Positions 1 to 8,929 of a stretch of 64,000 bases of DNA are shown here, in pieces; position 1 is the first letter of the stretch; each line of letters starts with the position of its first letter. The DNA comes from JANXVY01 sp034408685 (lineage in GTDB: Bacteria > Pseudomonadota > Alphaproteobacteria > Rhizobiales > Hyphomicrobiaceae), in contig JAWXCP010000066.1 of NCBI GenBank assembly GCA_034408685.1, positions 11,258 through 75,257 on the forward strand. Reading direction: 5' to 3'. The notes under the pieces are model-generated. The model was not told where the DNA came from and made no database searches. It was given only the letters and a program-made list of their open reading frames with translations. A program made the translations under genes and the position numbers.

Positions 1-1407
1 AAGACCGATATTTATGCGATTGCCGTTGCTCAGGATCATCATTCGTTTGCCTCTGGTGGGTCAGACAAGACCGTCCGGATCTGGAACTCGTTAACCGGCA
101 GGGTGCTGCACAGTGTGCCCCTCAGCGAGACGGTCACCGCAATAGCCTACCTGAGCGAGGGACAACGCATTGTGGTGGCCGCCGGCAACACGGCCAGCGT
201 ATGGCGTCCAGCGTCAAAACCGCCGTCACGGGAATTCGTGTTGGTTGGACACACGAAGCTCGTCACAGCTGCCGTCGCGTCCCGAGATGGCACCCGTATC
301 GCGACCACTTCGGAAGACGGGACGATCCGGCTGTGGGACTCGGCAAGCGGATCAGAACTGAAAGTCATCGAATTTCCGAAAAGCGTGATTGCTTGGTCGA
401 TTGCCTTTCTTCCTGACGGAAAGCGCATTGCTGCGGCGACCAGCGACGGCGTCCGTGTCGTGGACATTGAGACCGGTGCGTCATTGATTCATGCGACACA
501 CGACAAACACGCAACTCGGCTCGCGGTATCGCCGGACGGCACTTGGATTGTCGCAGCGACGGGCGGAACATCCGTTCGCGTGATCGACGCATCGAACGGC
601 AAACTCGTGCGCTCGCTCGCACATCCAGAAGCTGTGAAGTTTGTTGCGATTACGGTCGATGGTCGGGTGATGACCGCGTTCGAAAGCCTTACGAGTATTG
701 GATCGAAACGCGAATACGGCGTCTGGCTGTGGGACTTGAACACCGACAAGGCGACGGAGATCGGCAGCCATTTTTCAACTGTGCGCGCGATGGCCTCGTT
801 GCCAGACGGCAAATTCCTCAGCGCCTCGGAGATCGGCGATTCGCCTCGGGTCTGGCTGTGGAGCGCCGAACCAAAGGCCGACCGTCAGCAACTCCTGGCA
901 GTGGCGAAAGAAACAGCGCCGAGTTGTTTGAGCGTGAGGGACCGGCTTGCATTTATCCTCGGACCCCGACCGAAGCCTTGGTGTCTTGAGTTGCGCAAGC
1001 CACCCTACAAAGACGGAAAACTCGAGCCTTTCGCTAGCGCCATTCGCGACTATTCCGATGGCGCCCTGTACAACGGCGACTTCACGCACGCGCTCGAAGC
1101 GGCAGAACTTGCGCTCGAGCTAGACCCATCCTCGACCTGGGTCGAAGTCAATAAGGCGCATGCTCTTATGTTTCTCAAGAAGACCGGCGACGCCCGCGAA
1201 ATGTATTTGAAGAGACGTGCCGAGACCTTGCGGCTTCCAGGGAAGACACTCACGTGGGAAGAAGCGGTCGTTCAGGATTTCGATGTGTTCGATCGCAAGA
1301 GCCTCTACGATCCGCTGATGACCGAGATCCGAGCAGAATTCGCCAAGTCGGCGCCGCCAGCTTTGGCACATGGCACCAAAATTGCCGATCCGCCGCCCCG
1401 CAATTGA
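1..1407 (+). CDS. WD40-repeat protein with C-terminal TPR-like segment (5' truncated)
   Basis: The reading frame is open from base 1 and already encodes WD40 blades (a SGGSDKTVRIW motif at the very edge), so the gene starts outside the window; the GTG at 103 is internal. At least five blades follow, each with a DG(K/T) turn and an RLWD/VWLW-type strand end. About 100 C-terminal residues form a helical TPR-like unit (GDFTHALEAAELALELDP, then a VNKAHALMFL helix). In Hyphomicrobiales such WD40-TPR ends are often joined to an N-terminal caspase-like domain, but that part would lie off the window and cannot be seen. Probable role is a protein-interaction scaffold; function unknown. Confidence 0.75.
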   Translation, partial: KTDIYAIAVAQDHHSFASGGSDKTVRIWNSLTGRVLHSVPLSETVTAIAYLSEGQRIVVAAGNTASVWRPASKPPSREFVLVGHTKLVTAAVASRDGTRIATTSEDGTIRLWDSASGSELKVIEFPKSVIAWSIAFLPDGKRIAAATSDGVRVVDIETGASLIHATHDKHATRLAVSPDGTWIVAATGGTSVRVIDASNGKLVRSLAHPEAVKFVAITVDGRVMTAFESLTSIGSKREYGVWLWDLNTDKATEIGSHFSTVRAMASLPDGKFLSASEIGDSPRVWLWSAEPKADRQQLLAVAKETAPSCLSVRDRLAFILGPRPKPWCLELRKPPYKDGKLEPFASAIRDYSDGALYNGDFTHALEAAELALELDPSSTWVEVNKAHALMFLKKTGDAREMYLKRRAETLRLPGKTLTWEEAVVQDFDVFDRKSLYDPLMTEIRAEFAKSAPPALAHGTKIADPPPRN

Positions 1408-1516
1408 CGCAGTGAGACCCGTCCGATTGGTCCATCGCCCCCGCCTCTGCCATAGGCAACATTGATCAGTCGCCGCCGCTCGGCTACGCCATGGGCAGAA
1501 CTTCGAGGAGAACACG

Positions 1517-2992
1517 ATGCAGGATACGTCGACCGCTGCAGCCAAGAACTATATCGAAGGCGACACGGGTCCGTGGGAGGTCGTGATCGGCCTCGAGGTC
1601 CACGCCCAAGTCAACTCGGAATCGAAGCTGTTCTCGGGGTCCTCGACCGCGTTCGGTGCGCCGCCCAACAGCCACGTGTCGCTGGTCGATGCCGCCATGC
1701 CCGGCATGCTGCCAGTGATCAACGCGGAGTGTGTGGCGCAGGCTGTCCGCACCGGGCTTGGCCTCAATGCGCAGATAAACCGGCGCTCGATCTTTGACCG
1801 CAAGAACTATTTCTACCCCGACCTGCCGCAAGGCTATCAGATCAGCCAGTACAAGCACCCCATCGTCGGCGAGGGCCAGATCGAGATCGAAGCCGACGGC
1901 GAGACCATGACGGTCGGCATCGAGCGGCTGCACCTCGAGCAGGACGCCGGCAAGTCGATCCACGACATGCACCCGGACTGCACCTACGTCGACCTCAACC
2001 GGTCCGGCGTGGCGCTGATGGAGATCGTCTCGAAACCCGACATGCGCTCGGCCAAGCAGGCCCAAGCCTACGTCACCAAGCTGAGGACGATCCTGCGCTA
2101 TCTTGAGACGTGCGACGGCGACATGGAGAAGGGCAACCTGCGCGCCGACGTCAACGTCTCGGTGCGCAAGCCCGGAGCTGAACTCGGCACGCGCTGCGAA
2201 ATCAAGAACGTCAACTCGATCCGCTTCATCGGCCAAGCGATCGAGGTCGAAGCCCGCCGTCAGATCGAGATCATCGAGGGCGGCGGAAAGATCGATCAGG
2301 AAACCCGATTGTTCGATCCGGGCAAGGGCGAGACGCGCGCCATGCGCAGCAAGGAAGAGGCGCACGATTACCGCTACTTCCCCGACCCCGACCTGCTGCC
2401 ATTGGAATTTAGCCAAGGCTATGTCGACGAACTGAAGTCGCATCTGCCCGAGTTGCCGGACGCCAAGCGCGCGCGGTTCATCGCCGACTTCGCCTTGTCG
2501 CCCTATGACGCCAGCGTGCTCGTCGCCGAGAAGGCCAACGCCGCCTACTTCGAGACGGTTGCCAAGGGCCGGGACGGGAAGACATCCGCCAACTGGGTGA
2601 TCAACGAACTGTTCGGCCGCCTCAACAAGGAGGGTAAGGGCATCGAGGCGACGCCCGTTTCGGCAGCCCAACTTGGCGGCATCATCGACCTCATCGGCGA
2701 TGGCACGATCTCGGGCAAGCTCGCCAAGGACCTGTTCGAAATCGTGTGGACCGAGGGCGGCGACCCGGCCGCCATCGTCGAAGCGCGCGGCATGAAGCAG
2801 GTCACCGACATGGGCGCGATCACGGCGGCCGTCGACGCCATCATCGCGGCCAACCCCGATAAGGTCGAGCAGGTAAAGCTGAAGCCGACCATGCTTGGCT
2901 GGTTCGTCGGCCAGGTCATGAAGCAAACCGGCGGTAAGGCTGCCCCCGCGGCTGTCAGCGATCTGCTCAAGTCGAAGTTGGGGATTGAGTGA
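1517..2992 (+). CDS. gatB: Aspartyl/glutamyl-tRNA amidotransferase subunit B
   Basis: GatB is the kinase/tRNA-binding subunit of the GatCAB amidotransferase, which converts misacylated Glu-tRNA(Gln) or Asp-tRNA(Asn) into the amidated forms. The start is set by a strong GAGGAG site six to seven bases upstream. The 491-residue protein has the family opening WEVVIGLEVHAQ, the catalytic-domain signatures YFYPDLPQGYQISQY and DLNRSGVALMEIVS, and the C-terminal YqeY-like helical tail. Length is normal. gatA and gatC are not adjacent in this window. Confidence 0.97.
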   Translation: MQDTSTAAAKNYIEGDTGPWEVVIGLEVHAQVNSESKLFSGSSTAFGAPPNSHVSLVDAAMPGMLPVINAECVAQAVRTGLGLNAQINRRSIFDRKNYFYPDLPQGYQISQYKHPIVGEGQIEIEADGETMTVGIERLHLEQDAGKSIHDMHPDCTYVDLNRSGVALMEIVSKPDMRSAKQAQAYVTKLRTILRYLETCDGDMEKGNLRADVNVSVRKPGAELGTRCEIKNVNSIRFIGQAIEVEARRQIEIIEGGGKIDQETRLFDPGKGETRAMRSKEEAHDYRYFPDPDLLPLEFSQGYVDELKSHLPELPDAKRARFIADFALSPYDASVLVAEKANAAYFETVAKGRDGKTSANWVINELFGRLNKEGKGIEATPVSAAQLGGIIDLIGDGTISGKLAKDLFEIVWTEGGDPAAIVEARGMKQVTDMGAITAAVDAIIAANPDKVEQVKLKPTMLGWFVGQVMKQTGGKAAPAAVSDLLKSKLGIE

Positions 2993-3051
2993 CTTAGTCG
3001 GCCGGCCACTGCCGTCTTCACCATCGTCTGCGCATGGCGTACTGTAACGCC

Positions 3052-3675
3052 ATGACCCAGACAGCCCGCAAACTGATGACCCAAGACGAGTTCCTGCTTT
3101 GGTGCCTCGACCAGGAAGCGAGGTACGAGCTTGTCGAAGGCGTGCCAGTCGAGATGATGACCTGCGACGGCGTGATCCGGCCCGACGGGCCGCAGCGCCG
3201 CGCCAATGCACGTCGGGCTAGCAACCGTCACGACAGCATCGTTATCAATATTATCGTTGCGCTCGGCACTCAGCTTCGCGGCACATCTTGCCGCCCCGCT
3301 ACGGCCGACATCGCTGTCAAAACCCGGCGCCGGTCAATCCGGCGTCCAGATGTTACAGTGACCTGCGATCCACCACGCCCCGATACCTACGACGCCGAGA
3401 CGGCACGGATGGTTGTCGAAGTCCTGTCGCCATCGAACCGCGGCGTGGCGTGGCAGCGCAAGCTTGAAGAATATCATGGGCGCCAGGGCCTGTCGTATAT
3501 CCTAATTGTGGATAGTGAGAAGATCGGCGCACTGCTCGTCTATCGCGCGGCCGACGACGTGCCATGGGACGAGGCGACATATGAGACGCTCGATGACACG
3601 ATCGAGCTTCCCCACATCGGTTGCCGTCTGGCGCTTCATGACATCTATGCCGGTATCGATTTCGATGCCGACTGA
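3052..3675 (+). CDS. Uma2-family (DUF820) PD-(D/E)xK endonuclease-like protein
   Basis: About 207 residues from the ATG at 3052 (MTQTARKLMTQDEF); an in-frame ATG at 3034 is also possible and neither has a good ribosome site. The protein follows the Uma2 plan: a YELVEGVPVEM strand near the N terminus, RRPDVTV with the catalytic Asp, MVVEVLSPSN with the Glu, then KLEEYHG and YILIVDSEK. Uma2 proteins are common solitary nuclease-fold proteins of unclear role, abundant in cyanobacteria and found in many other bacteria. The stop lies inside the start region of lipB, so the two are translationally coupled. Confidence 0.85.
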   Translation: MTQTARKLMTQDEFLLWCLDQEARYELVEGVPVEMMTCDGVIRPDGPQRRANARRASNRHDSIVINIIVALGTQLRGTSCRPATADIAVKTRRRSIRRPDVTVTCDPPRPDTYDAETARMVVEVLSPSNRGVAWQRKLEEYHGRQGLSYILIVDSEKIGALLVYRAADDVPWDEATYETLDDTIELPHIGCRLALHDIYAGIDFDAD

Positions 3676-4363
3676 ACCGGCCGTTGTGTCGGGCGCCCGA
3701 GGTGCCAAACTGCACGCAATCGAATGGCGCACCTCCACCGAGCCCGTCGCCTACCTCGACGCGCTGGCCGTCATGACCGAGCGGGCGCGCGCGATCGCCA
3801 AGGGCGAGGCTCTAGAGTTGGTCTGGCTGCTCGAGCATCCACCACTTTACACCGCCGGGACGAGCGCGCGGGCAGACGATCTGCTCACGCCGGAGCGGTT
3901 TGCGGTCCACGCAACCGGCCGCGGTGGGCAATATACCTACCACGGCCCCGGCCAGCGCGTCGTCTACCTCATGCTCGACCTCAGGGCTCGTGGCGGCGAC
4001 GTGCGGGCCTATGTCCAAAGCCTGGAAGCGTGGATCATCGCGGCGTTAGCCGAGCTCGGCGTAACTGCTGGCGTGCGCGATGGCCGGATCGGGGTCTGGG
4101 TCGAGCGGCGCGGCGCCGATGGATACTCGCGCGACGACAAGATTGCCGCGCTTGGCATTCGCGTCAGCCGTGGCGTGACGATGCACGGGATTGCGATCAA
4201 CGTCGCACCGGACCTGGAACACTTCTCCGGGATCGTTCCATGCGGCATCTCTGACCACGGCGTCACCAGCCTCGCCGACCTTGGCATCGACGCCAACATG
4301 ATCGACGTCGATCGCGCATTGAGGGCAACATTCGCGTCCACCGTCGGCGAACGCCAAGGGTGA
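3665..4363 (+). CDS. lipB: Lipoyl(octanoyl) transferase LipB
   Basis: Transfers octanoyl from acyl carrier protein to the lipoyl domains of 2-oxoacid dehydrogenases and the glycine cleavage H protein. Starting at the ATG at 3665, which overlaps the end of the Uma2 gene by 11 bases, the product is 232 residues. It has EHPPLYTAGTS, the substrate loop GRGGQYTYHGPGQ, the catalytic Lys at about 159 (DDKIAALG) and the acyl-thioester Cys at about 193 (IVPCGI). A longer upstream frame exists but it reads through the Uma2 gene. Length and motifs are typical. Confidence 0.95.
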   Translation: MPTEPAVVSGARGAKLHAIEWRTSTEPVAYLDALAVMTERARAIAKGEALELVWLLEHPPLYTAGTSARADDLLTPERFAVHATGRGGQYTYHGPGQRVVYLMLDLRARGGDVRAYVQSLEAWIIAALAELGVTAGVRDGRIGVWVERRGADGYSRDDKIAALGIRVSRGVTMHGIAINVAPDLEHFSGIVPCGISDHGVTSLADLGIDANMIDVDRALRATFASTVGERQG

Positions 4364-4533
4364 TCGGATATCCTGGCCGGTCGGAACGGACTGTGGATAT
4401 TGCGACCTGATTGGCACATCGACGCGTGCGCAGCCCCTGTCAGTGGTCCGAAGTCTTGTGCTGGCCAGGGTCGCTGCCCGCCGTCGCCGCCAGAACGGAC
4501 CGCTACAATGACAACCGACGTTCAAAGTCGGCG

Positions 4534-4875
4534 TTACGGCTTCTGCTGAGCCGGGCCGCCGATGGGTCCTTCGCCAGCACCCTCGGGGCCGTCGTAATAG
4601 AGGTACCCCTCTTCGATCGAGACGACCTCGTCGCCTTCGAGTTCGTATTCGTCGTTCTCGCTATCGTTCAAGCGGACGATGCAGCCCTTGAGGCAAACCT
4701 TGTCGAGGGTCGCGCCGCGCGCCAGCGGATGGTCGACCTTCGCGCTCCCCTCCATCACGCTGATCTTGTGATCGCGGGTGTCGCGGTTGGTTAATGAAAT
4801 CGCATAGGCAATATCGGCAAATGACAACGTGACGACAGCAAGCGCGAGAGGGATCGTCCACGGTTTGGGGCGCAT
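4534..4875 (-). CDS. Small secreted acidic protein of unknown function
   Basis: A 113-residue product from the ATG at 4875, preceded by a GAGGATCGG ribosome site. Residues 1-25 form a signal peptide (hydrophobic run ending in DIAYA). The mature part has a Cys pair in KVCLKGC and a strongly acidic middle (LNDSENDEYELEGDEV), ending in a Gly/Pro-rich tail. No enzyme motif is visible. It sits downstream of the Lys/Ala-rich peptide gene on the same strand and may share its transcript. I do not recognise a named family. Confidence 0.7.
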   Translation of the reverse strand: MRPKPWTIPLALAVVTLSFADIAYAISLTNRDTRDHKISVMEGSAKVDHPLARGATLDKVCLKGCIVRLNDSENDEYELEGDEVVSIEEGYLYYDGPEGAGEGPIGGPAQQKP

Positions 4876-4907
4876 GACCCGATCCTCCTCGCACTCACCA
4901 CATCGAT

Positions 4908-5024
4908 TTACTTCTTCTTCGCAGCGGCCTTCTTCGCGGCTGGCTTCGCAGCAGCCTTCTTGGCGGCTGGCTTGGCGGGGGCGGCGGCCTTCTTGGCGGC
5001 CGGCTTCTTGGCAGGAGCCTTCAT
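4908..5024 (-). CDS. Short Lys/Ala/Pro-rich histone-H1-like peptide
   Basis: A 38-residue product starting MKAPAKKPAAKK and made almost wholly of AKK/PAAKK repeats. The ATG at 5024 has an AGAGGA ribosome site. Such repeats resemble the tails of bacterial H1-like nucleoid proteins and AlgP-type peptides, which bind DNA through lysine charge. A longer frame extends upstream but lacks these features. Its size means it could be missed by routine annotation. DNA binding is inferred from composition only. Confidence 0.6.
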   Translation of the reverse strand: MKAPAKKPAAKKAAAPAKPAAKKAAAKPAAKKAAAKKK

Positions 5025-5167
5025 TGGTCTCATCCTCTTTGTGATGTTCCCCTCGGACGAGGCCGACGGGTTCTGCTTTAAAGACGCACACGGCCGACTC
5101 GGAAAGTCGGTCAACGCGACTATTTATGGAATCAAATTCACCGACAAACGGATTTTTCCGGTGGTCC

Positions 5168-5186
5168 CTATCGATTTTTCCGATAG
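5168..5186. promoter_or_regulatory. Inverted repeat upstream of LysR gene
   Basis: CTATCG, a seven-base AT-rich spacer, then CGATAG, ending about 36 bases before the LysR-type gene start. The inner ATCG-N7-CGAT dyad is like the T-N11-A boxes bound by LysR regulators, so autoregulation is plausible. It lies in the spacer shared with the divergent H1-like peptide gene. Confidence 0.4.
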
Positions 5187-5222
5187 ATAGCTCTGGTCGG
5201 GTTCGCGCGCGAGGAGGCATCC

Positions 5223-6071
5223 ATGGATGTGACACTGGCAAAGACCTTCTTAATGGTGGCGGAAACCGGCTCTTTCATCGAGACAGGGCGCCGCCTCAAC
5301 GTCACCCAGTCAACGGTATCGGCGCGTATCAAAGGGCTTGAAGACAACCTCGGCAAGCCCCTCTTCATCCGTGGAAAAAGCGGTGCCGAGCTAACCCAGG
5401 CCGGACAGCAGTTCCAAAAGCATGCGCTCGCGCTGATCCGGATATGGCGGCACGCACAATTGGAAGTTGGATTGTCTGAGAAACATCGCGACCACCTGTC
5501 TGCGGGTGCCCCACCGATTCTCTGGCAGGGGTTTTTACTCAACTGGGTGTCGTGGCTGCGCGGCAATATCCCCGACATCGCCGTATCGGCCGTCAGCGGG
5601 CTCGCCTCCCATCACATGCAACGGCTTGTCGAAGGCACGCTCGATCTCGCTGTTCTCTACCGGCCGGTGCAACTGCCGGGCTTCATCAACGAGCATTTGT
5701 TCGACGAAGAGTTCGTAATGGTGACGTCGGGCAAGCCCGGTTCCCGCCGGGCGGGGCAGGAGTACATCTTCATCGACTGGGGGATCGACTTCCAACAGGA
5801 CCACGCAGCTGCCTTCCCTGAGATGGTCAACCCGCCGTTGAACCTAGACCTCGGCGGCATGGCGCTCGACTATTTGCTCGGCAATGACGGCCAAGCCTAC
5901 TTTCCCCGCCGACTGGTCAAAGGTCACGTCGCCCGGGGCAAGCTACGCGAGACCAAGCGCGCGCGCCGCTTCATCTACCCGGTGTACATGATCTACCCCG
6001 AGGCGCGCGACGAGGAGGCCTACGCGCCGATCCTCGATGCGCTGCGGGCGGAGGCCGTTAGGCTGAGGTAG
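5223..6071 (+). CDS. LysR-family transcriptional regulator
   Basis: A 282-residue protein with an N-terminal winged helix-turn-helix (FLMVAETGSFIETGRRLNVT followed by QSTVSARIKGLED) and a C-terminal ligand-binding domain of the type-2 periplasmic-binding fold. The ATG at 5223 follows a GAGGAGG-like site (CGCGAGGAGGCATCC). It is divergent from the small H1-like gene and has an inverted repeat in its promoter region. The effector and target genes cannot be told from the sequence. Its domain order and length are ordinary for the family. Confidence 0.92.
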   Translation: MDVTLAKTFLMVAETGSFIETGRRLNVTQSTVSARIKGLEDNLGKPLFIRGKSGAELTQAGQQFQKHALALIRIWRHAQLEVGLSEKHRDHLSAGAPPILWQGFLLNWVSWLRGNIPDIAVSAVSGLASHHMQRLVEGTLDLAVLYRPVQLPGFINEHLFDEEFVMVTSGKPGSRRAGQEYIFIDWGIDFQQDHAAAFPEMVNPPLNLDLGGMALDYLLGNDGQAYFPRRLVKGHVARGKLRETKRARRFIYPVYMIYPEARDEEAYAPILDALRAEAVRLR

Positions 6072-6093
6072 TAGCGGGATCGACCGGCCTCGA

Positions 6094-6717
6094 TCATGCA
6101 AGTGTCACTGGCTCGAAGAACTGCGGGGCCTCGGAGCGGTCGAACATGCCATAGTCACGTGAGATGAGCGACAGACGGGCGATCGCGACGGTTGGCTGCG
6201 AAGCGAGGGTGCTAAGCAGGTTCTCACCTTCCGCTCGGCTTGCGACCTCGATGATGCAGATCCCGAGATCGGGCTCGTAGACGCTCTGGAAGCGGCTCGC
6301 ACCCGAGGCAACCGCGACACCATGGCCCCGCGTTGCCACGGTCAAGATGTAACGCGCAGTGCGTGGACCCTGGTCGTAGGCCACGGCGGATTCGTGACCA
6401 TGGCCGAACACGTCTCGATCCGGGCCGATCTCGGCGATGACTTGTCCGACCCTGAGGCGGTAGTCGGCAAGGATGTCGGTACGCCCGCACACTTGCGCGC
6501 GATGGTGGGCCCCATTTGCCCGCCAGCGGGCCATGCTCGCTTCGTCACGCCAGTATTGGTGGGAGAGAAACCAACCGGGTCGATCGTCACTGCGCGACCG
6601 GTCGAGAAATAGTAGCCCGCCGGAGTCATCTAGCGTCGGCTTTAACGCGGCGGCCATTTCGAAATAGGCGGCCTCGCGATCCGGCTTGGGTAACACCTCG
6701 AAGATGAGCATCAACAT
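6094..6717 (-). CDS. Antibiotic-biosynthesis-monooxygenase (ABM) domain protein
   Basis: About 207 residues, read from the ATG at 6717, which has GGAG ten bases upstream; a TTG at 6738 overlapping the carboxylase stop is the alternative. The N-terminal half is an ABM ferredoxin-like domain (MLMLIFEVLPKPD, then GGLLFLDRSRSDDRPGWF and YWRDEASMARW). The C-terminal half has a second, weaker alpha/beta repeat of similar size. ABM proteins include haem-degrading and quinol monooxygenases, but many are uncharacterised. It directly follows the biotin carboxylase gene, so the two are probably co-transcribed. Confidence 0.75.
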   Translation of the reverse strand: MLMLIFEVLPKPDREAAYFEMAAALKPTLDDSGGLLFLDRSRSDDRPGWFLSHQYWRDEASMARWRANGAHHRAQVCGRTDILADYRLRVGQVIAEIGPDRDVFGHGHESAVAYDQGPRTARYILTVATRGHGVAVASGASRFQSVYEPDLGICIIEVASRAEGENLLSTLASQPTVAIARLSLISRDYGMFDRSEAPQFFEPVTLA

Positions 6718-6734
6718 CGGTCGTTGCTCCAACG

Positions 6735-8753
6735 TCAAGCAAACTCGAGGATCACCGCGTCTACGGCGAGGCTGTCTCCGGCCTTGGCGTTGACCTTGGC
6801 GACGACGCCGTCGCGCTCGGCGCGCAAGATATTTTCCATCTTCATCGCCTCGACGATGGCAAGGCTGTCGCCAGCCTTCACGTCCTGGCCGACATCAACA
6901 TGCACGGCTTTGACCAAGCCCGGCATCGGACACAGCAAGTACTTGCTCATGTCGGCTGGAACCTTGATCGGCATCAGCGCCACAAGTTCAGCTTCGCGTT
7001 CGGTGTAGACAAAGGCTGCGGCCTGAACGCCCCTGTAGGCGAGGTTATAGCCATTGAGCACCGGCCGCACTTGGACTGCAGCCAGCGCACCGCCGACGGT
7101 GCCGTTCCATACCGGCGCGCCAGGTGCCCAAGCAGACACGATCTCGAGCGTCTCGCCGCGACCGTTCGCGCCATCGAGCAACGTCACGTAAACAGGACCC
7201 TCGCCCGCACCGGCGACTTCTACGTGTTGGGTCGCAGCCCCGACCCTGACCACGCGACGCGACGCGAACTGCACCGGCGTGCCCGTCATCTGGTTGGTGA
7301 TGGCGCGACGGCGCTGATTGCCCTTGTGGTCGATACTGGCTGCGATGCACGCCAGGACCCGCAGTTCTGCGCCCTCGGCCGCACGCGGGGTAAACCCGTC
7401 GGGGAACTCTTCCTTGATAAAGCCCGTCGAGATGTTTCCCGATCTCCAGCGCGGATGCTGCATCAGGGCCGACAGGAACGGGATATTGTGTGAGATGCCG
7501 TCGATATAAAACGCGTCGAGGGCGTCGGCTTGCGCATCGATCGCCATCTCGCGGGTTGGCGCATGGGTGACCAGCTTGGCGATCATCGGATCATAATACA
7601 TCGAGATCTCGCCGCCCTCCGTCACGCCGGTATCGTTTCGGACCGTGCGGCCGCCAATTCGATCCTCAGCCGGCGGCCGGTATTTAACCAGGCGCCCAAT
7701 CGACGGCAGAAAGTTGCGATACGGGTCCTCGGCATAAATCCGGCTTTCGACCGCCCAGCCGTCGAGCTTCACGTCGGACTGTTTGAAACTCAACTTTTCG
7801 CCAGCAGCAACGCGGATCATCTGCTCGACGAGGTCGATGCCAGTGATCATCTCGGTCACCGGATGCTCGACCTGGAGGCGCGTGTTCATCTCGAGGAAGA
7901 AGAACGAACGGTCCTGGCCGGCGACGAACTCGACCGTGCCAGCGCTGTCGTAGCCAACCGCGCGGGCGAGAGCCACCGCCTGCTCGCCCATCGCCTTACG
8001 GGTCTTCTCGTCCAACAGCGGTGAGGGCGCCTCCTCGACGACCTTCTGGTTGCGGCGCTGGATCGAGCACTCGCGCTCGCCAAGATAGACGATATTGCCG
8101 TGTTTATCGCCGAGCACCTGAATCTCGATGTGGCGCGGATTGACGATGAACTTTTCGATGAACACCCGGTCGTCGCCGAACGACGACTTGGCCTCCGAGC
8201 GCGACGCGTCAAAGCCCTCCGTCACCTCCGACGTCGAATGCGCGATGCGCATGCCCTTGCCGCCGCCGCCAGCCGATGCCTTGATCATCACCGGGTAGCC
8301 GATCTCATCGGCAATTCGGATCGCCTGGGCGGCGTCGGCAATCTCGCCAAGATACCCCGGCACCGTCGAAACGTTGGCCTTGGCAGCGGCTTTCTTCGAT
8401 TCGATCTTGTCGCCCATGGCCGCGATCGCGCCGCGGTTGGGGCCGATAAACACGATCCCGTGTTTGGCGAGTTCGACCGGAAACGCCTCGCGCTCGGACA
8501 GAAAGCCGTAACCCGGGTGCACTGCTTGCGCGCCCGTCGCTTTACAGGCTGCGATGATTTTGTCGATCACAAGATAGGACTGCGCGGCCGCCGCCGGCCC
8601 GATATGGATCGCTTCATCGGCCATCTCGACGTGGAGCCCATCCCGGTCCGCGTCGGAATAGACCGCCACCGTAGCGATGCCCATTCGACGGGCTGTCTTG
8701 ATCACGCGGCAAGCGATTTCGCCCCGGTTGGCGATGAGGATTTTCTGAAACAT
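6735..8753 (-). CDS. Acetyl/propionyl-CoA carboxylase alpha subunit (biotin carboxylase-BCCP)
   Basis: 672 residues from the ATG at 8753 (MFQKILIANRGEIACRV). The order is biotin carboxylase N-domain, ATP-grasp (MIKASAGGGGKGMRI; HIEIQVLGD; EMNTRLQVEHPVTE), C-domain, a BT-like linker, and a C-terminal biotinyl domain with the attachment Lys in VEAMKMENI. The length and fused BCCP fit propionyl- or methylcrotonyl-CoA-type carboxylases rather than AccC. The beta (carboxyltransferase) subunit is not next to it. An open frame extends about 30 codons further upstream but lacks conserved residues. The acyl specificity cannot be read from the sequence. Confidence 0.93.
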   Translation of the reverse strand: MFQKILIANRGEIACRVIKTARRMGIATVAVYSDADRDGLHVEMADEAIHIGPAAAAQSYLVIDKIIAACKATGAQAVHPGYGFLSEREAFPVELAKHGIVFIGPNRGAIAAMGDKIESKKAAAKANVSTVPGYLGEIADAAQAIRIADEIGYPVMIKASAGGGGKGMRIAHSTSEVTEGFDASRSEAKSSFGDDRVFIEKFIVNPRHIEIQVLGDKHGNIVYLGERECSIQRRNQKVVEEAPSPLLDEKTRKAMGEQAVALARAVGYDSAGTVEFVAGQDRSFFFLEMNTRLQVEHPVTEMITGIDLVEQMIRVAAGEKLSFKQSDVKLDGWAVESRIYAEDPYRNFLPSIGRLVKYRPPAEDRIGGRTVRNDTGVTEGGEISMYYDPMIAKLVTHAPTREMAIDAQADALDAFYIDGISHNIPFLSALMQHPRWRSGNISTGFIKEEFPDGFTPRAAEGAELRVLACIAASIDHKGNQRRRAITNQMTGTPVQFASRRVVRVGAATQHVEVAGAGEGPVYVTLLDGANGRGETLEIVSAWAPGAPVWNGTVGGALAAVQVRPVLNGYNLAYRGVQAAAFVYTEREAELVALMPIKVPADMSKYLLCPMPGLVKAVHVDVGQDVKAGDSLAIVEAMKMENILRAERDGVVAKVNAKAGDSLAVDAVILEFA

Positions 8754-8929
8754 GGGTGGGCGGGTGTCCTTGACGTGGCGGCGGAGAGAAGCGCCGCAAC
8801 TATAGTATCCACCACTGTATGGGCAAGGCTCGACCTTAACCACCCTGACCGCAACCGCAGTCCTAATCCCTATAGCGAACCCGGATAGCCGCGCTGTCCT
8901 ATTATTCCGGCGTCGTCAAACGCGACCGG

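Noticed and set aside
1484..3211. A long open frame on the minus strand opposite gatB
   Set aside because: It mirrors the gatB codon pattern; the product is a low-complexity Arg/Asp/Leu string with no domain, and gatB is certain.
5126..5341. Small gene upstream of the LysR regulator
   Set aside because: Overlaps the regulator start and its ribosome site without motif or ribosome site.
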